This document shows, piece by piece, positions 1 through 5,816 of a stretch of DNA of 5,816 nucleotides. Below the pieces are notes generated by a model. That model had not been told where the DNA came from. It did no database searches and saw only the letters and a list, made by a program, of their open reading frames with translations. The stretch is from Vallitaleaceae bacterium. Its GTDB lineage: Bacteria; Bacillota; Clostridia; Lachnospirales; Vallitaleaceae. The stretch's first letter is position 1, and the number at the start of each line of letters is the position of its first letter. The position numbers and the translations under genes were made by a program. The DNA lies in assembly GCA_027858555.1 (NCBI GenBank), contig JAQICP010000068.1, positions 1 through 5,816 of the forward strand, given 5' to 3'.

Positions 1-923
1 CCAACATAGATACCAACCAATGTAATCATAATCACGATTAGCATTAAGTATTGTTCTAGTCCGAAACCTAGTGCGTTCAAACTAACATTTGCATCACCGC
101 CACTACCTGTCATGCCACCTGCCATTTTAGGCAATGATAGGGCAATTGCTACAAAATAGCACAGGGATGAGATAATCGAAATAATGCCAAGACCAAGCAC
201 CTTACCAAGGGCAATATGTTCACGTTTAGCAGGTGTAAGCAATAGTGTAGCCATGGTGCCTCTTTCTTTTTCACCTGCAATAGTATCCATGCCAATGCCC
301 ATGGGTCCAGCAAATAACATGATTGCAATAAGCATAGGCAACATCAGCGAAAGTATGGAAGCATTGGCTTTATCTTCACTTACCACTGCTGACTTAGTAT
401 TAGTCGTATCTATGCCAAAGGCTGAAAGGTAATTCAAGTTCTCAAATCTGTCTTGAAGCAAAACTTGTTGATACATGGATAACACTGTATATCTAAAGGT
501 ATTTCTTGCTTCACTAGAATATTCTTCTGCTGGGTTGTAAAATGTCTTAACCTCAGGTAATACACCCTCAGTTTCATAATCCATCACTTTTTGATCAAAA
601 CTCGCGTCAAACTCTATCAACAAATCAGCGTCTTTGTTTTGAAGCTCAGTAATAATCGCTTCTCGGTTAAAACCATCAAATGTCAAAGCCATATTGAAAT
701 TATCTTTATTAGCATCATAGAATGCTATAAAACTTTCAGGGGCATCCTTAACATAGACAATGGACTCGTGTTCTTCTATATCTGTAATCATGTTACCTAA
801 CATACTGCCCATTAATGAATAGATGACATATATGCTAATTGCAGGAATGATGAAAGAAGAAAGGATCAACCTTTTATCTGTAAATACACGTTTCAGTTCT
901 TTTTTTACAATCTCAAGTACCAT
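1..923 (-). CDS. natB: ABC-2 type exporter permease, NatB-like (3' end outside window)
   Basis: Membrane subunit of an ABC exporter; it should pair with the ATPase encoded just upstream. The frame is open from ATG at 923 to the left edge, giving 307 codons; NatB-type permeases run near 390-400 residues, so about 80-90 residues and the last membrane segments are missing. Visible parts: a short cytoplasmic N-terminus, a membrane segment at about residues 20-40, a large soluble, presumably extracytoplasmic domain at about 45-185, a segment at about 188-212, the hallmark cytoplasmic motif AGEKERGTMATLLLTPAKRE (216-235), then segments at about 238-262 and 291-307. The EKERGT...LL.TP pattern is typical of the NatB / ABC-2 permease family. 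The start sits 2 bases after the natA stop and has an AGGGAGG ribosome binding site (931-937) inside the end of natA, so the two are co-transcribed and probably translationally coupled. The substrate is not readable: sodium export is known for Bacillus NatAB, but peptide or drug export is equally possible. Confidence 0.9.
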   Translation of the reverse strand, partial: MVLEIVKKELKRVFTDKRLILSSFIIPAISIYVIYSLMGSMLGNMITDIEEHESIVYVKDAPESFIAFYDANKDNFNMALTFDGFNREAIITELQNKDADLLIEFDASFDQKVMDYETEGVLPEVKTFYNPAEEYSSEARNTFRYTVLSMYQQVLLQDRFENLNYLSAFGIDTTNTKSAVVSEDKANASILSLMLPMLIAIMLFAGPMGIGMDTIAGEKERGTMATLLLTPAKREHIALGKVLGLGIISIISSLCYFVAIALSLPKMAGGMTGSGGDANVSLNALGFGLEQYLMLIVIMITLVGIYV

Positions 924-925
924 CT

Positions 926-1702
926 CTACGCCTCCCTTTCCTGACTGTCATAATACAGCTTAAAGAATGCATCTTCTAGATCATCTGTACCAGTTTCTGC
1001 TTTTATATAATCAACTGTACCCTCGATTACTTTTTTCCCACTAATGATAATAGCCACACGGTCACATAACTTCTCTGCAACTGTCATGATATGGGTTGAA
1101 ACAATCACGAATTTACCTTGGCTGTTCAAAACTTTAAGATATTCTGTAACAGCCTTTGCCGTGATGACATCGAGGCCGTTGGTTGGTTCATCAAAGATGA
1201 CCACTTGTGGGTTATGAACCAGACTAACTGCAATGGATAACTTCTGATTCATACCAGTAGACAATTCTTCGATTTTTTTCTCAGCGAATTCTGTAATACC
1301 GAATTCTTCAAACAAATACTTGGTTCTCTCTTCAATCAATTGATCCGTCATACCATGAAGCTTTCCAAAGAAACTCATCGTATACTTAGCAGTAAAATGT
1401 TTGTCTAGCTTAAGTTCATTGGTTAGAAATCCGATCTTACCTCGTACACTTGTAGCATCTTTCACTACATCGAAGTTTTGTACCGATATCTCACCATGTG
1501 TAGGTTTAATTAAAGTAGCTATACTTCTTAGTGTTGTTGTTTTACCTGCGCCATTAGGACCAAGTAAGCCAAATATTTCACCTTCATGAGCTTCAAAACT
1601 AATGTTATCAACAGCCACTTTTTTATTAGATTTAACTTTTTGCTCATTCATCTGCTTTTTAGATAAATGATACACCTTCGTATATTCTTTTACTTGAATC
1701 AT
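926..1702 (-). CDS. natA: ABC transporter ATP-binding protein, NatA-like
   Basis: Cytoplasmic ATPase subunit that powers the permease encoded immediately downstream. At 258 residues it is full length for a NatA-type subunit (about 245-260). Motifs in order: Walker A GPNGAGKT (48-55), a Q-loop region reading GFLTNELKLD (91-100) where the usual glutamine is not evident, ABC signature LSTGM (147-151), Walker B VVIFDE (167-172), D-loop NGLD (175-178) and switch histidine in STH (202-204). The LSTGM signature and FLTNE stretch are, from my knowledge of the family, usual in NatA-type proteins and not signs of decay. A lysine-rich stretch of about 15 residues (14-28) lies between the first strand and KVAVDNISF. 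The start is supported by GAGGGAGG 6 bases upstream; another ATG 5 bases upstream is out of frame and closes at once. It is the first gene of the operon, behind its own promoter and palindrome. The export substrate cannot be inferred. Confidence 0.93.
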   Translation of the reverse strand: MIQVKEYTKVYHLSKKQMNEQKVKSNKKVAVDNISFEAHEGEIFGLLGPNGAGKTTTLRSIATLIKPTHGEISVQNFDVVKDATSVRGKIGFLTNELKLDKHFTAKYTMSFFGKLHGMTDQLIEERTKYLFEEFGITEFAEKKIEELSTGMNQKLSIAVSLVHNPQVVIFDEPTNGLDVITAKAVTEYLKVLNSQGKFVIVSTHIMTVAEKLCDRVAIIISGKKVIEGTVDYIKAETGTDDLEDAFFKLYYDSQEREA

Positions 1703-1743
1703 GTCATGCCTCCCTCGTTAAATTCTCCAACATCTGTTAGTTG

Positions 1744-1765
1744 GTTAGTTACCCCTGTAGCTAAC
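1744..1765 (-). promoter_or_regulatory. Palindromic operator candidate at the natAB promoter
   Basis: Arms at 1744-1752 and 1757-1765 (on the plus strand GTTAGTTAC and GTAGCTAAC) are inverted repeats matching at 8 of 9 positions around a 4-base centre. A further copy of the GTTAG half lies at 1736-1740. The palindrome covers the end of the -10 box and the expected transcription start, the usual place for a repressor site. TetR- or GntR-family repressors commonly control such exporter operons, but no regulator gene is visible here, so the binding protein is unknown. An RNA hairpin at the start of the transcript is an alternative. Confidence 0.5.
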
Positions 1766-1792
1766 TGTATCATTCGAACTGTTGATTGTCAA
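1764..1792 (-). promoter_or_regulatory. Sigma-A-type promoter of natAB
   Basis: Read on the minus strand, a perfect -35 TTGACA (1792-1787) is followed after exactly 17 bases by TACAGT (1769-1764), with a TG one base before the -10 (extended -10). Transcription should start near 1757, giving a leader of about 55 bases before natA. The promoter lies downstream of the proS terminator, so natAB is its own transcription unit. Confidence 0.75.
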
Positions 1793-1842
1793 TAGTTATT
1801 TTAAGCGTGCCGCTAATTAAGAATTGGTGCAAGTAGCACTTT

Positions 1843-1885
1843 AAAAAACTAACCTAAGTCCTTATCAACAAGTACTTAGGTTAGT
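1843..1885 (-). terminator. Intrinsic terminator after proS
   Basis: A perfect 12-base inverted repeat (1848-1859 with 1874-1885, ACTAACCTAAGT and its complement) encloses a 14-base loop. On the minus strand it runs into six T residues (1848-1843). It begins 17 bases past the proS stop. The plus strand shows no T-tract after the stem, so it works in the proS direction only. Confidence 0.88.
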
Positions 1886-1902
1886 ATGTAAGATGATTAA
1901 TA

Positions 1903-3333
1903 CTAGTACGCTCTACCCCAATATACTAAAGTATCACTTTTCTTGCCACAACAAATGCAGGTGTCACCAACTGGTTCTTGCTCAAATGGCACACATCTTG
2001 CCGTAGCACCAGTGTCCTCTTTAATCTGTTCTTCACACCCTTGGTCTCCACACCACATCGCTTTGATAAACCCAGGTGTTTCTTTAATAATTTTTGCAAA
2101 ATCAACCATATCGGTTGCGGTATATGTATGGGTGATTCTATGTTCAGTAGCCTTTGCTAAAAGATTTTTTTGCATAGAATCCAGATGCATTTTAACTTGT
2201 TCTTTGAGATCACCTAACGAAACAATGAATTTCTCGCGGGTATCTCTTCTAACGATAACAGCTTGATCTTTCTCGATGTCCTTAGGTCCTATTTCAACTC
2301 TGATTGGTACACCTTTCATCTCATACTCGGCAAATTTCCATCCTGGGCTCTTGTCTGAATCATCCACTTTGGTTCTGGCAAAGGTTGAAAGCGCCGCTTT
2401 TATCTCAGCTGCTTTTTCAAGTACGCCTTCCTTCTTCTGCATAATAGGGATAATCATAACTTCGATTGGTGCAATTGCTGGTGGTAATACCAACCCAGAA
2501 TCATCACCATGGACCATAATAATACCACCAATTAATCTAGTTGAAACACCCCAAGATGTTTGATGTACATAAGCTAACTTATTATCTTTATCTGTATATT
2601 GAATATCAAACGCTTTAGCAAAACCATCACCGAAATTATGAGTCGTGCCCGATTGTAATGCCTTACCATCATGCATTAAACTCTCAATGGTATAGGTGGC
2701 CTCTGCTCCAGCAAACTTTTCTTTTTCCGTCTTCTTACCTTTAATCATTGGAATGGCTAATACATTTTCACAAAATTCAGCGTATACATTGAGCATTTTA
2801 ATAGTCTCTTCTTGAGCTTCCTGGGCCGTTGCATGTGCCGTATGACCTTCTTGCCACAAAAATTCTAATGAACGAAGGAAAGGTCTTGTTGTCTTTTCCC
2901 AACGTACAACTGAACACCATTGGTTAAGAAGTTGAGGCAAGTCTCTATATGATTGAATATTATTAGAATAGTACTCACAGAACAATGTTTCTGAGGTAGG
3001 TCTAACACAGAGACGCTCTGTTAGTTTTTCACTACCGCCATGTGTCACCCACGCTACTTCTGGTGCGAATCCTTCAACATGTGATTTTTCCTTTTCTAAC
3101 AAACTCTCAGGTATGAACATTGGCATATACACATTCTCATGATCTGTGTCTTTGAACCTTTGGTCCAATTGTTTTTGAAGCAGCTCCCATATAGCATACC
3201 CATAAGGTTTTATAATCATACATCCACGTACACTTGAGTAGTCAATCAACTCAGCTTTTAATACAACATCCGTATACCACTGTGTAAAATCCTGATCCAT
3301 TGACGTTATTGCTTCGACTAACTTTTTAGCCAT
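1903..3333 (-). CDS. proS: Prolyl-tRNA synthetase, short eukaryote/archaeal-type
   Basis: Cytoplasmic class II enzyme that charges tRNA-Pro with proline using ATP. At 476 residues it matches the short ProRS form that lacks the editing insertion of the long bacterial type and carries a C-terminal zinc-binding extension. Visible: RPTSE (111-115), the motif 2 region from RWEKTTRP to FLWQEGHTAH (144-167), a TTHNFGDGFAKAFDI stretch (230-244), motif 3 around STRLIGGIIMVHGDD (264-278), an anticodon-binding domain from about 290 to 385, and a C-terminal domain with cysteines at 428, 433, 447, 459, 461 and 462. The protein ends YWGRAY; a terminal tyrosine is characteristic of this type. The start at 3333 is supported by AGGTG 4 bases upstream and by a family-like N-terminus. 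The gene has its own promoter and proline T-box and is closed by a terminator, so it is monocistronic. No missing domain or frameshift was seen. Confidence 0.97.
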   Translation of the reverse strand: MAKKLVEAITSMDQDFTQWYTDVVLKAELIDYSSVRGCMIIKPYGYAIWELLQKQLDQRFKDTDHENVYMPMFIPESLLEKEKSHVEGFAPEVAWVTHGGSEKLTERLCVRPTSETLFCEYYSNNIQSYRDLPQLLNQWCSVVRWEKTTRPFLRSLEFLWQEGHTAHATAQEAQEETIKMLNVYAEFCENVLAIPMIKGKKTEKEKFAGAEATYTIESLMHDGKALQSGTTHNFGDGFAKAFDIQYTDKDNKLAYVHQTSWGVSTRLIGGIIMVHGDDSGLVLPPAIAPIEVMIIPIMQKKEGVLEKAAEIKAALSTFARTKVDDSDKSPGWKFAEYEMKGVPIRVEIGPKDIEKDQAVIVRRDTREKFIVSLGDLKEQVKMHLDSMQKNLLAKATEHRITHTYTATDMVDFAKIIKETPGFIKAMWCGDQGCEEQIKEDTGATARCVPFEQEPVGDTCICCGKKSDTLVYWGRAY

Positions 3334-3385
3334 AATACACCTGCTTTCTTGTAAGTTCTGGTTGAGTTAATAAGATTTTTTGTTC

Positions 3386-3442
3386 CTATGCTTCAAGTTT
3401 TTGTAAGTGTTCTTCTGCAAACGCAACACGCAATTTAACCAT
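3386..3442 (-). other. Short open frame between T-box terminator and proS (doubtful)
   Basis: The stretch between the T-box terminator (3478) and proS (3333) is longer than needed for a ribosome binding site. It holds an 18-codon frame, MVKLRVAFAEEHLQKLEA, stopped by TAG. The frame remains open upstream through the terminator T-tract and reads KYKFAVNK just before the ATG, so the composition looks protein-like. No ribosome binding site stands at a workable distance (AGGAAAG is about 20 bases away) and there are no proline codons, so it is not an obvious attenuation leader peptide. It could be chance, a remnant of a lost gene, or a small peptide made only when the T-box reads through. Confidence 0.15.
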
Positions 3443-3477
3443 TTTATTTACAGCAAACTTATACTTTCCTGTAAAAT

Positions 3478-3504
3478 AAAAAACGCCCCTAAATATTAGG
3501 GACG
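3478..3504 (-). terminator. Regulated terminator of the proS T-box
   Basis: A 9-base-pair stem (3496-3504 with 3484-3492, one G-U pair) with a 3-base loop is followed on the minus strand by six T residues (3483-3478). Its upstream arm contains CCCT (3501-3498), which can pair instead with AGGG of the T-box sequence (3524-3521) to form the antiterminator. Confidence 0.92.
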
Positions 3505-3690
3505 AATAATCGCGGTACCACCCTGGTTCACTCTATAAGAGTAATCTCAGTTCCTTTATATCGTAAGGATTACGGTATATTTTCATATACTAGCTCCAAG
3601 ATAGGTTCATTAAAGTCCTTTGGAAATTCTCACCAACCATTTCCTCTCTGAAAAAGTGCACTTTAATTACTATTTCTTTTCATTGCGTCA
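3478..3690 (-). promoter_or_regulatory. T-box riboswitch, proline-specific (specifier CCU)
   Basis: This leader senses uncharged tRNA-Pro and then allows transcription of proS. Read on the minus strand, Stem I contains an AGTA motif (about 3671-3668), helix ACTTTAAT/ATTAAAGT (3616-3609 with 3667-3660), the AGAGAG bulge (3649-3644), and an apical helix GGAAAT/ATTTCC (3644-3639 with 3627-3622) carrying a GGTTGGTGAGA loop. The specifier loop reads GAA-CCT-A with CCT at 3605-3603, a proline codon, and is followed by CTTGGAGC. A small hairpin (3575-3590) and a Stem III-like hairpin (3541-3573) come next. The T-box core AGGGTGGTACCGCG lies at 3524-3511. Its TGGT (3520-3517) would pair with an ACCA tRNA end, which fits the A discriminator base usual in bacterial tRNA-Pro. 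The 5' limit of Stem I is approximate. Confidence 0.97.
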
Positions 3691-3728
3691 ATTATATTAA
3701 CTTGTATAGCTTACTATCTATTGTGGAT

Positions 3729-3757
3729 AGTCTAAAGCATATTCGTGCAATTGTCAA
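3729..3757 (-). promoter_or_regulatory. Sigma-A-type promoter of the T-box/proS unit
   Basis: On the minus strand a perfect TTGACA (3757-3752) stands 17 bases before TAGACT (3734-3729). The expected start near 3722 gives a leader of about 245 bases up to the terminator T-tract, a normal T-box length. A TATAAT at about 3696-3691 has no convincing -35 and lies close to Stem I, so it is less likely. No hairpin terminator was seen between the membrane-protein gene ending at 3804 and this promoter, so some read-through from upstream may also enter the leader. Confidence 0.72.
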
Positions 3758-3803
3758 GTTGGAATCTAGCTACGGTTACTTGGCATACCACCCTCCCGAC
3801 TGA

Positions 3804-4928
3804 CTAACTCTCTTTCAAAACCTCTACCACATCTCGGATTAATTTTAATAATAACCCAATAACAATGATGGCAATTAACGGTACTAAAAAGGCTTTCATA
3901 AGTGAAATGCCTAATGAGATATCTTTGAAGAAAGCGATGGTGCCAAGCTCTATGGTTGTGGTAAATGCTACAAATAGCGACACAATCGAAAAACTAAATG
4001 CAAGCGACATTAATTCCTTTAGATAGTGAGTTCTCCCTAGTCTAAAAAGTGCAATCAATATGGCAATTGCAAAGATAGTTAATGCTATCAATTTGATGGC
4101 GATAGGCAACCCGTTAAATGTGATATCCATACCATAATTATTCAATGTTGATACCAACGACTCCCCTAGGGTCACACTAGTACCCATTAGCATAAAGAAA
4201 CCATATATGGCAATATTAGGTGCGAGTAATATAATGGCAATGATTGTATATAGAATCGGAACTGATTCTTTATTCATAAAGTAAACCATACCGACAATGG
4301 CAACTAATCCAACAATACCAAACAATATTCTTGTTAATAATCTAGCTGACTTGATACCTAGAATGCCATGACTGTCATAATTAAGACCTATAACAATCTG
4401 TAAGAAAAATGCTATGCAAAAAGTACTGATAAAGTTCGTCAAGTTAAAGAAATCTATGTTGACACCAAATAGCGTCCCTTTTGAAACAAGTGCTTCTGCT
4501 AAGACCAATATCGCAAAAAGCGCAGAAGATATGATATAGATGAATATATGTTTGATTGTAATACCTTCTTGTCTATTATCATTACGATCTGCAAAAAAGA
4601 ATGCGATAAAAGGGATAATGGCAAATATCAACATCCCAAACTTCAGATGTGCCAACCGACTAAATAAGGATATGTTCATAATAAAAGATGTAGTCTTTAG
4701 AACGCTACTAAACGTCATGTGTTCACTACTGCCAATAGATCCTTGAGTAATCTCATTAATACTTGCAAGAAAGAATATATTAACCACTAAGCTAAATAAT
4801 AAACTCAGTATAAATAACGCCACAAAAGCAAATAACCCCACTTTTATGCTTCTTAAAATAAGTGCTTTATATTTAATTTTTTTAATGTTCATAATGATAG
4901 TCTTAATGTAAGTCTTAATATTAGTCAT
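3804..4928 (-). CDS. Multi-pass membrane protein of unknown function
   Basis: I do not recognise the family. The protein has 374 residues, a basic N-terminus (1-28, many lysines) and about nine hydrophobic segments, roughly at 29-54, 97-113, 126-147, 165-181, 200-217, 223-249, 275-296, 305-325 and 342-364. A polar stretch at about 56-95 is probably a loop. No ATPase, protease, zinc-ribbon or transporter signature is visible, and the few charged residues within segments give no clue to a substrate. The start was chosen at 4928 because GGGAG (4934-4938) lies 5 bases upstream. The frame extends further upstream, but those starts overlap the HAD-like gene or, at 4940, have no ribosome binding site. 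It follows the HAD-like gene by 14 bases, so the two form an operon and may act together. Composition resembles its neighbours and nothing suggests damage. An inner-membrane channel, carrier or stress-related protein are all possible; the reading frame is far more certain than any role. Confidence 0.85.
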   Translation of the reverse strand: MTNIKTYIKTIIMNIKKIKYKALILRSIKVGLFAFVALFILSLLFSLVVNIFFLASINEITQGSIGSSEHMTFSSVLKTTSFIMNISLFSRLAHLKFGMLIFAIIPFIAFFFADRNDNRQEGITIKHIFIYIISSALFAILVLAEALVSKGTLFGVNIDFFNLTNFISTFCIAFFLQIVIGLNYDSHGILGIKSARLLTRILFGIVGLVAIVGMVYFMNKESVPILYTIIAIILLAPNIAIYGFFMLMGTSVTLGESLVSTLNNYGMDITFNGLPIAIKLIALTIFAIAILIALFRLGRTHYLKELMSLAFSFSIVSLFVAFTTTIELGTIAFFKDISLGISLMKAFLVPLIAIIVIGLLLKLIRDVVEVLKES

Positions 4929-4933
4929 AGATG

Positions 4934-4938
4934 CTCCC
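4934..4938 (-). promoter_or_regulatory. Ribosome binding site that sets the membrane-protein start
   Basis: GGGAG on the minus strand lies 5 bases before ATG at 4928, within the few bases that follow the HAD-like stop (4945-4943). It favours the 374-residue form over longer versions. The closeness to the preceding stop suggests translational coupling. Confidence 0.65.
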
Positions 4939-4942
4939 ATTA

Positions 4943-5632
4943 TTATTTTATGAATTTTATGATGCGCTCTGCATCGCCTACACAATTAACTTCGTTTTCA
5001 GAGGCATCTCCAAGCAACGCAACCTTAAGTCCCAAGGCTTTCGCTGCTACTAAATCTAAATCATAATCGCTACTGATAACTAGTGTTTCTTTCTTCTTCA
5101 AGTTGTAATTTGACACCAAATCCGACAACATCTTACCACCTGGTTTTTTAATACCTGATACGGATGAACAATAAGTATCAGTGATTACTTCTGCTAAATT
5201 GATAGCCTTTAACTCATTCTTTATTTCACTAGCTTGCCCATTTGCTATGGCATATAGCTGAATCCCTTTATCCATAGCAAACTCTATTATTGGCATTATT
5301 TCTTTATTCACTTCAATAGACTCTGTTGTTAACACCTGAAATAAAATGCCTAATTCTTTCAAATGCTTTTTTTTAGCTTTTTGGTGATATTTCTTAAACA
5401 TCTTATAGAAAACATCTTCTATATCTATATCCACATCAGGATCCTTACTACTTTTAGCATTTCTCAAATTCCTTAATGACTTTTCATAATTCTTTTTTAA
5501 TTCAAAACTATTGCTATCCATACCCATATATCTGAAATAGAGATTAATCTTTTCCCAAACATGATCATCATCGATGGTTTTTCTAATATCAATTAAACCT
5601 TTTTCATAACTAATGATAATATTCTTATACAT
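4943..5632 (-). CDS. HAD-superfamily-like protein with degenerate active site
   Basis: A soluble 229-residue protein with the layout of a HAD hydrolase plus helical cap (cap about 18-110). Where active members read hhhhDxDGTLxD, this one reads IIISYEKGLID (5-15), so the nucleophile and acid/base aspartates correspond to Ser8 and Glu10. The motif II region is LYAIANGQ (126-133), with Ala130 where Ser/Thr is expected. Motif III lysine is kept in GIKKPGGKM (160-168). Motif IV reads VISSDYDLDLVAAKALG (185-201), with Ser-Ser in place of Gly-Asp but Asp193 retained. By family knowledge, loss of the motif I aspartate removes phosphatase activity; I infer a binding or regulatory role, or a chemistry not described by the family. 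The frame is intact, so this is not ordinary pseudogene decay. The start has a perfect AGGAGG (5643-5638) 5 bases upstream. It is first in an operon with the membrane protein. A cytosolic phosphatase with an unusual active site remains possible. Confidence 0.85.
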   Translation of the reverse strand: MYKNIIISYEKGLIDIRKTIDDDHVWEKINLYFRYMGMDSNSFELKKNYEKSLRNLRNAKSSKDPDVDIDIEDVFYKMFKKYHQKAKKKHLKELGILFQVLTTESIEVNKEIMPIIEFAMDKGIQLYAIANGQASEIKNELKAINLAEVITDTYCSSVSGIKKPGGKMLSDLVSNYNLKKKETLVISSDYDLDLVAAKALGLKVALLGDASENEVNCVGDAERIIKFIK

Positions 5633-5667
5633 ATCTTCCTCCTATACCACTAAATACCACCAATCAT

Positions 5668-5696
5668 ATTCTACCCCTTTTTTATTTAAAATACAA
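5668..5696 (-). promoter_or_regulatory. Putative promoter of the HAD-like/membrane-protein operon
   Basis: On the minus strand TAGAAT (5673-5668) is a good -10 and lies 17 bases after TTGTAT (5696-5691), a weak -35. The leader would be about 30 bases. The -35 coincides with one arm of the long inverted repeat at 5691-5730, so a factor bound there could block or aid this promoter. Confidence 0.45.
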
Positions 5697-5730
5697 GAAA
5701 GGAATAAGTTTCGTTATTTCTTTCTTGTAT
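5691..5730. repeat. 17-bp inverted repeat (hairpin) upstream of the HAD-like gene
   Basis: Arms 5691-5707 and 5714-5730 pair over 17 positions with one G-U, around a 6-base loop (GTTTCG). Beyond the arms, ACCCCT (5673-5678) and AGGGGT (5731-5736) can also pair, leaving a 12-base AT-rich bulge (5679-5690) on one side only. On the minus strand the hairpin is followed by TTTTAAAT, a poor T-tract, so it is a weak terminator candidate. An operator over the -35, an RNA structure from read-through, or a small mobile-repeat remnant are alternatives. Confidence 0.6.
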
Positions 5731-5786
5731 AGGGGTGAAATTATTTAGGCGTGAAATGTTCCTATGGAAAGTTATCGATTGCAAGC

Positions 5787-5815
5787 AAAAAAGAGAACCG
5801 GGCAGTTCTCTTTTT
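5787..5815 (-). terminator. Intrinsic terminator at the right edge, possibly bidirectional
   Basis: GAGAAC and GTTCTC (5793-5798 with 5805-5810) form a stem with loop CGGGCA, flanked by six A residues on the left and five T residues on the right. Either strand therefore gives a stem plus T-tract. On the minus strand it would end transcription from a gene beyond the right edge. No plus-strand gene lies to its left within the window. Confidence 0.82.
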
Positions 5816-5816
5816 C

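Noticed and set aside
184..432. Plus-strand 82-codon open frame
   Set aside because: Lies wholly antisense to the natB-like permease, whose family motif is clear; no ribosome binding site or family resemblance.
591..800. Plus-strand 69-codon open frame
   Set aside because: Antisense shadow of the natB extracytoplasmic domain.
1167..1200. ABC signature LSTGM and missing Q-loop glutamine in NatA as signs of inactivity
   Set aside because: These variants are, as far as I know, normal in NatA-type ATPases; Walker A, Walker B and the switch histidine are all intact.
1401..1589. Plus-strand 62-codon open frame
   Set aside because: Antisense shadow across the natA Walker A region.
1827..1839. Small GTGC/GCAC hairpin between the proS terminator and the natAB promoter
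   Set aside because: Only four base pairs; not distinguishable from chance.
1943..2563. Three plus-strand open frames within proS
   Set aside because: All antisense to well-conserved ProRS sequence, with no start signals of their own.
4540..4746. Plus-strand 68-codon open frame
   Set aside because: Antisense shadow of the membrane-protein gene.
4929..4985. N-terminal extension (19 residues, beginning MCRRC) of the membrane protein
   Set aside because: It would overlap the end of the HAD-like gene and has no ribosome binding site; the downstream ATG at 4928 has GGGAG at 5 bases. The cysteine pair is therefore not a metal site.
1..5816. Mobile element, phage, CRISPR or defence system
   Set aside because: No transposase, integrase, repeat-spacer pattern, attachment-like duplication or nuclease motif was found; the genes are chromosomal housekeeping and transport genes in one orientation.

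Overview
This AT-rich window has every supportable gene on the minus strand, so it reads biologically from right to left. Several features point to a low-GC Gram-positive of the Clostridia: strong AGGAGG-type ribosome binding sites, sigma-A-like promoters with 17-base spacers, a T-box leader, NatA-like ABC genes and a short eukaryote/archaeal-type prolyl-tRNA synthetase. Genus and species cannot be read from this sequence. A Lachnospirales-type anaerobe is a guess.

Right end (about 5640-5816): a hairpin terminator at the edge closes whatever lies upstream, followed by a long inverted repeat that overlaps a putative promoter. Next (5632-3804) is a two-gene operon. Its first gene is a HAD-fold protein whose catalytic aspartates appear to be lost. 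The second is a multi-pass membrane protein of unknown function that starts 14 bases after the first gene's stop, with its ribosome binding site just past that stop.

Centre (3803-1843): proS, with a complete regulatory leader. This has a promoter (TTGACA, 17 bases, TAGACT), a T-box riboswitch with a readable CCU proline specifier, and an intrinsic terminator. A gap of about 140 bases leads to the 476-residue prolyl-tRNA synthetase, which ends at a strong terminator. Uncharged tRNA-Pro should switch proS on.

Left end (1792-1): a separate promoter with a palindromic operator candidate over its -10 and start region drives natA (ATP-binding subunit) and natB (permease, cut by the window edge after 307 codons). 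Together they should form an ABC-2 type exporter related to the NatAB sodium extruder. No regulator gene for it lies in the window.

Most of this is ordinary housekeeping and transport sequence. The least explained part is the degenerate HAD protein with its membrane partner and the structured DNA upstream. No mobile element, CRISPR array, tRNA or rRNA was seen.
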